Source: Usnea hakonensis
Lineage: Eukaryota; Ascomycota; Lecanoromycetes; Lecanorales; Parmeliaceae
Assembly: GCA_013423325.1 (NCBI GenBank)
Contig: BLJB01000297.1
Span: 1-24,109 of the forward strand
Direction: 5' to 3'
Length of the DNA: 24,109 bases
Under the pieces are notes generated by a model. The model made no database searches. It was not told where the DNA came from and saw only the letters and a list, made by a program, of their open reading frames with translations. Numbering within the stretch: the stretch's first letter is position 1; each line of letters begins with the position of its first letter. Positions 7,860-17,392 of the stretch are shown here, one piece after another. The position numbers and the translations under genes are program-made.

Positions 7860-10107
7860 TCAATCTTTCGCCCCGGCACTTCGCAGTAGTTGTGCTATCT
7901 TCTCGTTATGTCTCGTATAATAGAGCGCGTTTCTCCCAGACATGTCTCTTGCGTGGACATTAGCACCCTTTTCCAGCAGGGCTTGTACCACTAAAAAATA
8001 CCCAGCTCTAGCCGCAAACATTAGTGACGTTTTACCATTCGAGGCCACGGACTCGATATTTGCTCCCTTCTCAAGCAATACTCGTACTGTTGACTCATAC
8101 CCAGCTCCAACCGCATGTATTAATGGCGTTTCACCATTCGAGGCCACGGACTCGATATTTGCTCCCTTCTCAAGCAATACTCGTACTATTGACTCATGCC
8201 CAGCTCCGGCCGCTCTTGTCAACGGCGTTTCACCATCAACCACGGACTCGATATTTGCTCCCTTCTCAAGCAATACTTGTACCGTTGACTCATGCCCAGC
8301 TCCAGCCGCTCTTGTCAACGGCGTCTCACCATTAACCACGGACTCGATATTTGCTCCCTTCTCTAGCAGGACTTGTACCGTTGACTCATGCCCAGCTTCA
8401 GCCGCGCTTGTCAACGGCGTTCTACCATAAATATCCACGGACTCGATGTTTGCTCCCTTCTCAAGCAATACTCGTACTGTTGACTCACGCCCCTTTCCAG
8501 CAGCGCTAGTTAACGGCGTGGTAGAGCCCGCGGACTCGATATTTGCTCCCTTCTCAAGCAATACTTGTACTGTTGACTCATGCCCAGCTCCAGCCGCACG
8601 TGTCAACGGCGTTTCACCATCATAGGTCAAGGACTCGATATTTGCTCCCTTCTCTAGTAGGACTTGTACCAATGAATCATGCCCATTGCTAGCGGCAAGG
8701 ATTAAAGAGGTCTCACTAAACAAGTTTCTAGACTCAACATACGCTCCCTTCTCTAGCAGTAGTCGTACGACTGACTGGTGTCCTTGTCTAGTAGCAACGA
8801 TTAAAGGCGTATCGCTAGACATGTTTCTAGACTCAATATATGCTCCGTTCTCTAGCAGTAGCTGTGTTACTGAGAGAAGCCCCGAGAAGGCCGCCACAGT
8901 CAACGTTGTTTCACCACGAGAATGCTCGAACTCCGGATTTGCTCCACGTTCAAGCAGTAGCCGTACCACTGGCTCGTTCCCCTTGCTAGTTGCAAGAGCC
9001 AACGCTGTTCTTCTTTCGTTGTCTTTGTATTCGATATCAACGCCTTTCTCGAGCGAAACTATCACCCTTGCTACGTCTCCAGCTATCGCGGCCTCAAGGA
9101 ATTGCTTGCTTCGCCAATCCAGTTTGTCGTTTTTCCATCCCAGTTTTTCGAACAAGTAGGAAATCCCGATCCGGGGTTTTCTTTTTCCTTCCGATGGCTG
9201 TACTTTCGTAGGGCCTCTTGTTGACTTTATTGTTTCATTTGGCTCTCTCAAAGAACGTTGGACGTTGGGTACTGATATATTGCCGGTATCTTCCTCGCTC
9301 GTAGTAGGCTCGATCATCATAGATGCAATATCCCTTTGGTAAATGCTACCGCTACCACTTTCGTCTATCGCGCCGTCTGACCCAAATTCTGAGACAGCAA
9401 TGTCTTCGTCATCAGAGGGAGGGTCTTCTTCAAGTTTACCCGCCGCTATGGCCTCTTGGAACCACGCGATAATGAACTGCCGTTTCTCAGTAATAACATC
9501 ACTAGATATTCCAACATCTTCCAAGTCTCTACGGAGAGCTTCCCACGTGTCCCGGTCAACCTGAACAGTGGCATCGAATGTCTTTGTCGAAATAACAGAG
9601 CCTTCACGTTTTCCAGCACGAACTTCGGCTATCAAGATGTTCATCTTGTTCTCGAGCCTTGCCTGCGAGGATCTGCGAGAGATTAGAACCAGAAGTAATG
9701 GATAGCAGTGAAGCGGACATAACGCACAGATTATTGAAAGCATCGAGCATCGATACGTTCGAAATCAACCTCAGTCGTATGTCCTTCATATCCTGCACAC
9801 CAAAACCCATTCTGTCAAAAGTCCTTCGGGCGTTTGTTCCCAGACTCTCATATTTGACTAAAAGTCCATCAAGATCCTTCAGTACGCTTTCACAGCCTTG
9901 CCGACATGCGAGGAGCTTGTTTTCCTGCTTGGAGGTAAGAGCCTGTTGGGATAGCAGCTCTTCGGTCTCCTTAACAACATTATGTAAAGCGCCAACTTCG
10001 CTGGCGAGCTCTGCATAGTTCCCCGGCGAGTCTTTGCACTTTTTGTAAACTTTCCAGCAGAGCTGGCCTACGGCAAGAACGTCGCCAACTGAGTAGCCAA
10101 AACTCAT
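7860..10107 (-). CDS. Ankyrin-repeat protein with conserved fungal N-terminal domain, two exons, about 730 aa
   Basis: Exons 10107-9728 and 9672-7860 are joined by a 55-nt intron (GTGCGT, CTAAT branch motif, CGCAG) that restores the frame as AFNNL|SSQARLE. I chose the ATG giving MSFGYSVGDVLAVGQLCWKV rather than one six codons upstream, because that N-terminus is typical of a fungal family. Residues 1-200 are mostly helical and mixed-charge (VVKETEELLSQQALTSKQEN), resembling N-terminal regions of fungal NLR-like proteins. An acidic linker follows (about 210-260). From residue 314 to the end there are about 13 ankyrin repeats, with repeats 5-11 almost identical around LLEKGANIES. Ankyrin repeats bind other proteins; the partner is unknown. 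No NACHT, NB-ARC or HET domain is visible, so I do not call it an NLR. Location is probably cytosolic: no signal peptide or membrane segment. Confidence 0.85.
8050..8740. repeat. Near-identical DNA repeats encoding ankyrin units, period 93-99 bp
   Basis: The phrase gactcgatatttgctccctt or a close variant starts at 8050, 8149, 8245, 8341, 8440, 8533, 8632 and 8731. The spacings are 99, 96, 96, 99, 93, 99 and 99 bp. All length differences are whole codons and fall in the loop between repeats. The outer ankyrin units are clearly more diverged. This fits recent unequal crossing-over or gene conversion inside the array. Confidence 0.9.
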
Positions 10108-11046
10108 TTTCAAGTGTTCATGCAAACAGAAATGAATAAGTAGTGATGCTTGAATGTCATGATTTGCAGTGATAGAGCTATCTTGTTAGAACGAAAGGTT
10201 AGAGATTGTGGGTGTGTTACTTGTTGCAGTAGCCTTGTCTACTGAGATGAGGGGCGCCCATCATGCAGGTGCCCCACTTTTCAGTCCGTACATCATACCG
10301 TAGCAGCAGTCACTTAATTCAACGTACCATTTATAAACGATCACAACTCATCGGGCCTTTCTTGACCGAGTCTCATGAATCTCGAAAAGCGATACACCCA
10401 TAGAAGCTGCACCATCTAGCAAAGACGAAACACCTGCGTCATAAGGCCGAGCACGTTGATGGCGGACATGTGCCGTTATCGGAAATGATGAAGTAGGAAC
10501 TTCATGCCTTCTCACTTTACGCTCTGCACACTGTTAGGCATAAGCTGACTAGAAAATCTCGTCCTCGAGGCACCAAATATGACAGCCCAATTTTACCTCG
10601 TCGAACCCCCTCCTTTCCTTCCTCCTCGTGCTCCTCGTCCACCTTCCTATCTGTATCCATCATCGACAACCCTACCTCCATCAGCCACGTACCGCTGAGT
10701 GTGAGCTCAGTAGCCGGAGCCATCCTTCACTCTCCTAGGAGCCTGTTGTCTAGAACTACTTAGAGGATATGGTGAATTATGGTCAAAGGAGAATTCGAAA
10801 GATTGAGAAGCGTGCGATGGAGCCAAGAAGGACTTGAGTCTCTAGAGCTGTTCGTGTTAGAGCTTCCATTAGCAGCGGCAGGCCCAAGCTTTAGCGCGCC
10901 GTCGGCATACCGGGATATGCTCGACATCCTGAGAAAATAGCTGAATAACTTGAAGAAGAGATCAGGGGAGAAGATCACACGTTGTTGACAGAGTCAGCTC
11001 CGGAGAGATAAAGAAGAGCTTGAAAAGCATCCGATTGTATCAAAGA
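10108..11046. other. Mostly intergenic, 5' flank of the ankyrin gene
   Basis: No gene is supported. Two short minus-strand frames (10723-10517, with an acidic stretch DEEHEEEGKEG, and 10978-10760, with SISRYADGALKLGPAAANGS) have partly protein-like composition. They could be remnants linked to the block at 11047-11546. Neither shows a known domain or a splice pattern I can defend. Confidence 0.35.
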
Positions 11047-11546
11047 TTACGCTACGGTTGAAGTAAATGCAATGAGATCCCGCTGGGCATTGTGCTGTAG
11101 CGCTTGGAGTCGACGCCTTTCCCCAAGGTATGCTTCCCAAGTACACTTCTTTATCCACCTCTGGTAGAAAGAGATCCGCTTCTGAAGCACCCCTTCCCTT
11201 CCGCCTAGTAATTCTTGCACTTGGCCCTCATGACAAGCAAATAGTACTCGAGTATCGTGGATGTAGGCTTCAAATTCTTGCTTCACCTCGCAAGGACTGA
11301 TTCCCTTTTACATCGACAATTACACACGCAGCCTCATTCCTGCCCCTCTTTCCCCCCTTTCCCCATCCCATTGCATTGCTCAAACGGACTGTCATGCTCC
11401 TTGTCTCTTTCATTCTCCTCATCACGGTTGTTCCACGTCTACTCCGCAAACCTGCAAAATCCTCTCCTCTCGAATGGCACCTGCATCTCACTACCATTTT
11501 CGCCCTGGTTTTGGTCCTGGTCCACTTCCCACTCCTCATGTAACAT
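11047..11546 (-). pseudogene. Probable remnant of an unrecognised minus-strand gene
   Basis: At 11546 an ATG opens a hydrophilic frame (MLHEEWEVDQDQNQGENG) that meets TAG at 11439-11441. It continues in the same frame (RDEENERDKEHDSPFEQC) to TGA at 11334-11336. In another frame, from about 11300 to the TAA at 11047, lies the most protein-like part: SPCEVKQEFEAYIHDTRVLF, QKRISFYQRWIKKCTWEAYL and RRRLQALQHNAQRDLI. A GTTTGC...GACAG intron could remove the TAG in frame. I found no convincing intron to link to the final block. The composition suggests a helical, charged protein; the family is not recognised. It may be a real gene with missed introns, but the stops favour decay. Confidence 0.35.
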
Positions 11547-13141
11547 TGCTCCCCCCAGTAGCTTCTCCTCGGCCAGTAACAGCGCGCCGCACTGCTATAG
11601 CCATTCTCTTCTTCCTCCCTGATTTGTTACCTTAACGCTTGTGTAGAGGTTGGTGGGGGCTCATAGGTGTCACAGGACTGGGCGTGCTCATTTAGGACCG
11701 AGGGCGACAAGCAAGTGTCTTCCTGGTTTCCGACAGGTGGTTGATGGTAATTGGCACACAGTGCGCCGTTGGAGAGCATTTGTTAGGAGCATTCGAGAAC
11801 CTGGTACTGTCAGTAATCTTGCATTTTATTGGGACGGCGAGCGGAGGAAGAATCGTTAACCCTTGACTTCAAGACTTGTCAAAGCCTTGACCAATGTTGT
11901 AATCTTGTTAGCCGTTGCTCATGTAGAGGTCATACATGCATCCGAGTGACCGAGATACAACCGATAGCGTACACTAGAAGCTGTCTCAGCAATTGCTAGC
12001 CTCAACCATAGGCCTTTGGAGGTGATCATGGTGCCCTTGCTGTTGCAGAAGGCATCGCGTTGCTTGCTGGTCTGGGGCGAATACGAGCACCGAAGAACAG
12101 GCTTTGGAGACCGCCACTTGTTGCATAGAGCTGGAAAGAACGCCACAGAGGTCACGGTGCGTATTGCGACACTGATGCTTTGGCGCAGGCAGTCATGCGA
12201 TCCGTGAGTACAACATGTTGTGTCAGGGCGAGGCCTGATTTATGCTGAATTTATGCATACTTTATGCTTCTGCACAAAAAGTGGCCTCATGTAAGTTCGA
12301 AATCTCGTCTTCCCCTACGATCTACACTGCATGAAGCACCCTTTTATACTACGTACGTCAACCTGGATACATCAGGTCCCGACTAAGCCTAGCTCTAATA
12401 CTGTCGAGCTCATTCATGTAAGCTCCGTGGGAAATTTCAGTTGGGCGACTATACGCCTGGGGCTCGTTATGTCCATATGCAGTCTTCCTTCCAACTAAAG
12501 CATGGTGAGCCCACACAAGCACAATCGATATGCGGTGGGACGCACTAGTCTGAGAATATTGAGCACAATCAGATGAATGAACTGCCTTCAGGCTGAAGCA
12601 CGTGACAGTGGGAGTTGTGACATCGGAACCAGTCTCAGCAAGACAAGATGTGACGAAAGCGCAACATTTTGATCGATGCAGTAATCAATATGGGTATTAG
12701 AGAGGACACTTGATCTTCAATCAGATCTTGTACTTTCCATGCTCTTTGTAAGAAGTGTCTTGACCGGCCTGGACATCATGTCGTTTGCCGCAGATGTGCC
12801 AGAGCCGCTTGTTTGCTTGCTTGCTTTGCTCACTCATGGGTTATTTTCCAAATCTATCAGCTTTTGCAGGATGTTATGAAGCTTATAAAGTCTCTACGTA
12901 ACCTGACTTTTTAACTTTCTCGCCTTTCTTCCACCAAGCAAGACCAAAGATCGAAGTCACTTCACCTGTCCTCTCAATACACCGTCTGAGCTCAGATCAC
13001 AGAAGGTGAATACGAAACATGAGTCTGCTGCGAAGTCTTTTAGACTGACAAACGTGGCAGTAATGCCCTCATTGCCCTTTCCCGATTTGCGAGCTCTGAC
13101 AATCGAAGTTGATATCCCCCGCATTACCTAGGGCCAAGACC
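11547..13141. other. Long intergenic region, nothing recognised
   Basis: Several short frames overlap on both strands at 11919-12207 (for example a plus-strand run reading GGDHGALAVAEGIALLAGLG and an opposing minus-strand frame). None has a start, length and splice context I can defend. Three TTTATGC heptamers are spaced 11 bp apart at 12239-12267. The last 250 bases are the likely promoter and 5' UTR of the gene at 13142 and are CT-rich near 12920-12950. Confidence 0.35.
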
Positions 13142-13597
13142 ATGGCCTCGGCCAATAATCACAGGCACGAAGCAGCCTTCAAATATCAAGCAGCCAAGAA
13201 CCAGGTCGTCAGTGCGCTTGGAGAGATGACAACGGCAATGTTTATAATGGGCGCCGAACACGTCGATTTCCAGAACCATTTCAGCCAGGCGGAAAAACGT
13301 ATTCAGGACATGAAGGAAGCTTACAGTCCTAGGATACTGGATAGAGAGGTCATTCGAGTCACAGCACTCAAGCCCTACCTCTCGGCAACGAACATCTCCA
13401 CTCTCACGGCCTTGGGACACTACGAGGTCGAGAAAGCCTTGGGTGCCTTTCAAAAGCAGGAGAAGGAGTTGGATGAGATCCGCAAGAAAACGGCGGAGCT
13501 GGTGGAGTCGCTATCGGAGGATCATAACAGCAAGAAGGGAGACGGACATGGTGTCAAAGCTGAAAGTACGGACAAAGTTGGTGGAGATGCAAAGTGA
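13142..13597 (+). CDS. Small coiled-coil protein of unknown function, 151 aa
   Basis: Single-exon frame. I chose the ATG at 13142 because it sits in a strong eukaryotic context (gaccATGG). An in-frame ATG 33 bases upstream has a weaker context. The product begins MASANNHRHEAAFKYQAAKN, is almost wholly helical and charged, and has a heptad-like stretch near residues 105-135 (EKALGAFQKQEKELDEIRKK). The C-terminal 25 residues are polar and probably disordered (NSKKGDGHGVKAESTDK). There is no signal peptide, membrane segment or known catalytic motif. Residues 25-60 are the most hydrophobic part and could be a helix-packing surface. The family is not recognised. The frame on the opposite strand looks like a shadow. 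Function cannot be inferred from neighbours. Confidence 0.55.
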   Translation: MASANNHRHEAAFKYQAAKNQVVSALGEMTTAMFIMGAEHVDFQNHFSQAEKRIQDMKEAYSPRILDREVIRVTALKPYLSATNISTLTALGHYEVEKALGAFQKQEKELDEIRKKTAELVESLSEDHNSKKGDGHGVKAESTDKVGGDAK

Positions 13598-13879
13598 GGC
13601 TTGGCAAGTGATCATAAAGGCCACCAGCTCCGCTTAGGTGGTCCGTGGGAGAAATCGCAGTCATGAAAATCACACAGTCTTTTCCGTAACGAATACCTGG
13701 TATCGCCGAGGCTCGTGCCAACAGACTCCTCCCAAAGCACAGTGACTGCACGATGAACCTGGAACCACCGTTGCACGAAGGGATCTCTGCTCACATGACC
13801 CGAACCCGCCACCACATACCACGCCCTCCAACTATTTCCAAGAATCGATGCACAAAGCTTGGTCCCGTAGCTAGGAATA
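13598..13879. other. 3' flank of the small coiled-coil gene
   Basis: No gene is supported. The sequence grades into the pyrimidine-rich block that follows. A plus-strand frame here becomes proline and serine rich only because of the C-rich DNA. Confidence 0.35.
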
Positions 13880-14422
13880 CAAGCAACCCCAACCGCCCCG
13901 TTTTACTTTCCCCATCCACACCCTTAGCCCTCGCTCACTACCACACACCTGCAAATCCATCTTCCCAGCCATCCCTCCCGCCATTCCCCCCTCTTCCCCA
14001 TCCATCTTTCCACCATTCCCACACACCCTCTCCCCCTTCTCCCTTAGCCCCGCTCCTCCCCAACCCTTTCCGCCATCCAATCCCAACTCTAAATCACAGT
14101 ATGCACAACCCCCCCCCCCCCCCCCCCCGCTTTACTAACCCGCCCCCTATCTAAAGTCCCCAGCCCAAGTCCACACCATGAATCCATATTTGAGCCCTAG
14201 CTGGAGCTAGACTGAATTTTTCAGAAACAGAAGGTGCAGCGGAAGAAGAGGGGACGGGGTGGTGGGTTATTTTATGGTGTGGGGTGGTGGGGAAGGACTT
14301 TGGTTGTGGTGGGGAAGTGCTCTGGGGGGGGGAGGTCTTAGGGAGGGGGGTTCTCGGGAGGCATATTTGCGCTACGGTCTTTTGTCTCTGTGGGGACGCT
14401 ATGGGGGCGAGATTTGGGTACT
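13880..14422. repeat. Low-complexity block: C/T-rich then G-rich, with a 20-base C tract
   Basis: Bases 13880-14155 are strongly C/T-rich and include 20 consecutive C at 14109-14128. Bases 14225-14400 switch to G-rich DNA with many runs of three or more G (for example around 14278-14300 and 14326-14350). Both halves could form quadruplex structures, on opposite strands. Long frames through this block (plus 13753-14154, minus 14681-14151) are biased-composition artefacts. Confidence 0.75.
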
Positions 14423-14766
14423 GTGGAGGTGGAAATCGCCATGGCTCCTTTTGCCAACGACGGAAGTGGCGCAATTGGTGCTCAAGTAAACAATCTAGCA
14501 CTCTTACATACCCGCATCTATCGATTCTCAGTACTTTTATGTATGAGGAATAGGTATTTACGCTTTGGGTCGGAGGAATGGGTTGAGTGGAGGTGGAAAT
14601 CGCCAGCTGGGCAATGGCTTCTTTTGCCTGGCGCAATTGGTGTCTAAGGAGCAATTTCTTCCATGGAAAACAATCGAGCACTCTTACATACCCGAATTCT
14701 ACCGATTCTCAGTACTTTTATGGATGAGGAATAGGTGTTTACGCTTTGGGTCGGAGGAATGGGTTG
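14423..14766. repeat. Imperfect tandem duplication, two units of 163 and 180 bp
   Basis: Unit 1 (14423-14585) and unit 2 (14587-14766) both begin gtggaggtggaaatcgcc and end ggtcggaggaatgggttg. They share long blocks such as cactcttacatacccg and gattctcagtacttttatg. They differ by point changes and a few small insertions, so the duplication is not recent. No coding capacity is evident. It could be a remnant of a mobile element or a local slippage product. Confidence 0.8.
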
Positions 14767-15394
14767 TGGGGTTTGAGGCGCTGCTAGATGGCGGGTGCAG
14801 GGATTAGGGGATGAGGGATTTTTGGGCTATGCTTGGGGGTGGGTAGGGAAGGGGGAGGGGATCGATCGATTCTGTGTTCTGCGATTTGCGTTTTGCTGAG
14901 GCTAGTGTGAACGAATGATATCGATGGGTGCTGGAGGTGCTGGAGTTGTGGAGTAGGATGTCTACTCCAGCTTGTCTTCGGAATTTTCAATGGTTCAAAG
15001 GCTGGGGACACGGATTGTGGGATCGCGATAGCATAGGATTTTATCTCAGAGAGGTATTGCGGCACTGAGAGGGTGAAATGTTTCTAATTTCTATTTGTCA
15101 TCGAGTACCTGGAGGGCTGTGTATGAGTGATAAGTTCCAGTGTCTGCAGCTGCCCGTGGACCGAAGGTTTGGTGATGGGCTAGCCAGAGTGAGTCTCAAG
15201 TCATGCTGTAGCCTGGTTTGATGAGACGCAGAAAGGAGCTGCGACTGTTGTTAGCGTTCAGACACTTTCGCTCTAGGCTTGACCATTCTTACCGTGTTCC
15301 TTCCTAGCTACAACGCGACTAAGGAATACCGCTTTTCGTATGTTATGAACGTGCTTCTTGGACGACCAGATGATCGGACTGGGGGTTGAACGAG
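14767..15394. other. Intergenic, nothing recognised
   Basis: G-rich at first (to about 14870), then mixed composition. This is the 3' flank of the F-box gene at 15395-16717. A minus-strand frame at 15065-14784 is serine and proline rich, driven by base composition, and is not called. Confidence 0.4.
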
Positions 15395-16717
15395 TCACTC
15401 GGACTCTTCGATGACGTCATGCCATCCACATTGCTGACAGAGATCAGTGTAAGCAGCGGGCGATTCCTTGCCGAATTCAGCAGTATCAAAGACGCGATGA
15501 CTCAGTCTCTTGAGATCCAGCAGCTCTGTGCGTTTGGCGTCCACAAGTCTCCTTATGAAAAGAGAATGCTGGTCGGCTTCTTCAGATCGGCCAAGGATAT
15601 GAATGGCTTCGATGGAGCCGGGCAACGAATCCGGTATAGCGAATTCCCTACCAGCACCTGGATTCACCATAAGACTAAATTCGAGATCAAGCTCTTTTAA
15701 GTTTTCAAACGAATGTAGACTGCCCAAGGTGCCTGTGAAGGATGCAATTTCGACTTTCCACTCGGATCTTGTCAGCTTCAAGTACTCAAGAGAGTATTGG
15801 CAGTGCTGAAGTAGTGCTGAATAAAGCAAGGAGACATCGCTTCGTGCTGCGAACAGTACGTATGTGAACTTCTTTAACGCTTTAATCCCCTCAAGAAGAG
15901 AGGAAAGGCCATGCGTAATATTGCCACAAAAGTCAAATACTAGCTCGGTAATGAGGGAGCTCCTAGGAGCTACGATGAGATCTGGTATTCCACGTTTAAG
16001 AGGAAAGTCGAGGAAGTTGTAGCATGAGATCTTTTCCAGGGAAGGTAGCAATAAAAACATCTTCACGAGAGACATTCCCCCGCTCTTATCAGGCGGGATG
16101 TTCGATAGGCTGATACTTTTCAGTCTGGGAAATGACTCCGATGAAGACTTCCGGATAATTCGATAAATCACGGTGAATAGTTTGTTCACGAAACGGGTGC
16201 CATGGAGCTCAAGCGTGCAGAGTCCCGGAAGTAAATTCAACAAGCATGCCAGAAGCGGTTCATCGGAACCATCATTAAGACGTTGAATCCAGGTCTTGGT
16301 CTCGCTGGGATGTAGGTAATCTGCGCTTCGAATTTCGTTCCTGCAAATGGCCATGTAGGAGGAAAGGTGTTCGCATGGTGGTGATAAACCCTCCTCAGCA
16401 CCGCTATCATATTCAAGATATGGATTCTTCCCTGGCATCAGGAAGTCACAGGCATGGAGGTGCCTAACGTAGAGAGCAATGTGAGGATTGGTCAGGACGT
16501 CGTTCAGTAGATACGCCAAGGTTTCGTCATCCCAGCCTCTGTTGCTTTTAATAATGGTGTACTTGGATCTCAAGCGACGATCCTCCTTCAAGAATGCTGT
16601 ACCCAATTCGAACACACGTTTCGACACCAAAGCAAAGCTTGCAATGTCGTCTGGTCCGAGGACGTGGGGCCACACGCCCAGAACAACCTCATTTGGGAGG
16701 TCATTGAATCCCGCCAT
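15395..16717 (-). CDS. F-box protein with leucine-rich segments, 440 aa, single exon
   Basis: An intact frame with a good start context (cacaATGG). Residues 4-45 match an F-box (FNDLPNEVVLGVWPHVL followed by FALVSKRVFELG), the motif that binds Skp1 in SCF ubiquitin ligases. Residues 155-400 hold irregular leucine-rich segments such as LLPGLCTLELHG (162-173), FPRLKSISLSNI (196-207), LLLPSLEKISC (222-232) and FENLKELDLEF. These suggest an LRR-like substrate-binding surface rather than canonical LRRs. Several cysteines cluster at the end (LCQQCGWHD). Known of the family: such fungal F-box proteins are numerous, fast-evolving and mostly without known substrates. There is no signal peptide or membrane segment, and the gene sits alone, so context gives no function. 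Confidence 0.8.
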   Translation of the reverse strand: MAGFNDLPNEVVLGVWPHVLGPDDIASFALVSKRVFELGTAFLKEDRRLRSKYTIIKSNRGWDDETLAYLLNDVLTNPHIALYVRHLHACDFLMPGKNPYLEYDSGAEEGLSPPCEHLSSYMAICRNEIRSADYLHPSETKTWIQRLNDGSDEPLLACLLNLLPGLCTLELHGTRFVNKLFTVIYRIIRKSSSESFPRLKSISLSNIPPDKSGGMSLVKMFLLLPSLEKISCYNFLDFPLKRGIPDLIVAPRSSLITELVFDFCGNITHGLSSLLEGIKALKKFTYVLFAARSDVSLLYSALLQHCQYSLEYLKLTRSEWKVEIASFTGTLGSLHSFENLKELDLEFSLMVNPGAGREFAIPDSLPGSIEAIHILGRSEEADQHSLFIRRLVDAKRTELLDLKRLSHRVFDTAEFGKESPAAYTDLCQQCGWHDVIEESE

Positions 16718-17137
16718 TGTGGCTTGTAAAGTGAAGCCTAGACTCTGATAGATCTGTGGGTATGAGCATAAATCTTGATCTTGGTGTAGATGAAGCCACT
16801 TACTATCTTCTGAACCTCAGTTTTGTTGACCTTTCTTCGATGTGTTGACAAGGGCAGCGAAGAGCGGGCGATCTGAGATTGAAGGAATCATTGGCTGGAT
16901 CTTCAGGAGCTTGCGAGCGCCATTTGACGGATGTTAGGTGATGTTTGAGGTGACAAGTCTGAGAGGATGATGGGTAAGTAAGGTAGATAGGTGAAATGAG
17001 TATTGACGGATCCTCGTACTTAGCGGCTCCACTAGCGCCGCGTTTTAGCGCGAGTCCTTAATCTTATTTCTGGCAATCACCACGCTCCTCAGATTTCACA
17101 GATACAACGTAGTCAAATATTTTGTGTGAATCCTCAT
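16718..17137. other. Intergenic, 5' flank of the F-box gene
   Basis: No gene is supported. At 17020-17042 an imperfect GC-rich inverted repeat (ttagcggc ... gcgccgcg) resembles the palindrome at 3447-3467 in its arm sequence. Confidence 0.4.
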
Positions 17138-17392
17138 TCAGCTGTTCCAAAATTCTCCGAATGGTGAGCTGTCCATGAACCACGCCATGAGAGAAACGTA
17201 TAGACTATAAAGATATGAGCAGCGACGAAAAACTGTCACAGATGGAGAATAATTGTTGGTTGTGTCTGTGAGGTCTTGTTGTAATTGTCCGGAGAAATCG
17301 TTGGATACCTTACCTTCAAAAAAGATAATCACTTTGGTACATGTGGTAATTTCGTCTCTTGGACAATCATATACCAGTGTTGTTCTCGACAT
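17138..17392 (-). CDS. Possible small protein, 84 aa, unrecognised
   Basis: An ATG-to-stop frame starts MSRTTLVYDCPRDEITTC and ends WFMDSSPFGEFWNS. Its composition is balanced, unlike the biased DNA just downstream on the plus strand. It contains an internal GTAAGG that could be a donor, so the true structure may differ. No domain, signal peptide or clear membrane segment is visible. It could be a chance frame. Confidence 0.25.
   Translation of the reverse strand: MSRTTLVYDCPRDEITTCTKVIIFFEGKVSNDFSGQLQQDLTDTTNNYSPSVTVFRRCSYLYSLYVSLMAWFMDSSPFGEFWNS

Noticed and set aside
7942..8430. 162-codon plus-strand frame antisense to the ankyrin gene
   Set aside because: It is a repeat-driven shadow: its units mirror the ankyrin DNA repeats, and the minus-strand reading is a well-known domain with a correct intron upstream.
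8050..8740. Regularly spaced repeats that could suggest a CRISPR array
   Set aside because: The units are 93-99 bp, similar throughout rather than repeat plus unique spacer, and encode ankyrin repeats in a eukaryotic gene.
11919..12207. Overlapping frames on both strands in the long spacer
   Set aside because: Three frames look partly coding but contradict each other; none has a defensible start or intron.
12296..12306. gttcgaaatc, resembling the T-loop (B box) of a tRNA
   Set aside because: No A box and no pairing acceptor stem at the right distance.
13753..14681. Long proline/histidine-rich plus frame and a 176-codon minus frame
   Set aside because: Both run through C-rich or G-rich low-complexity DNA, and their composition follows the base bias.
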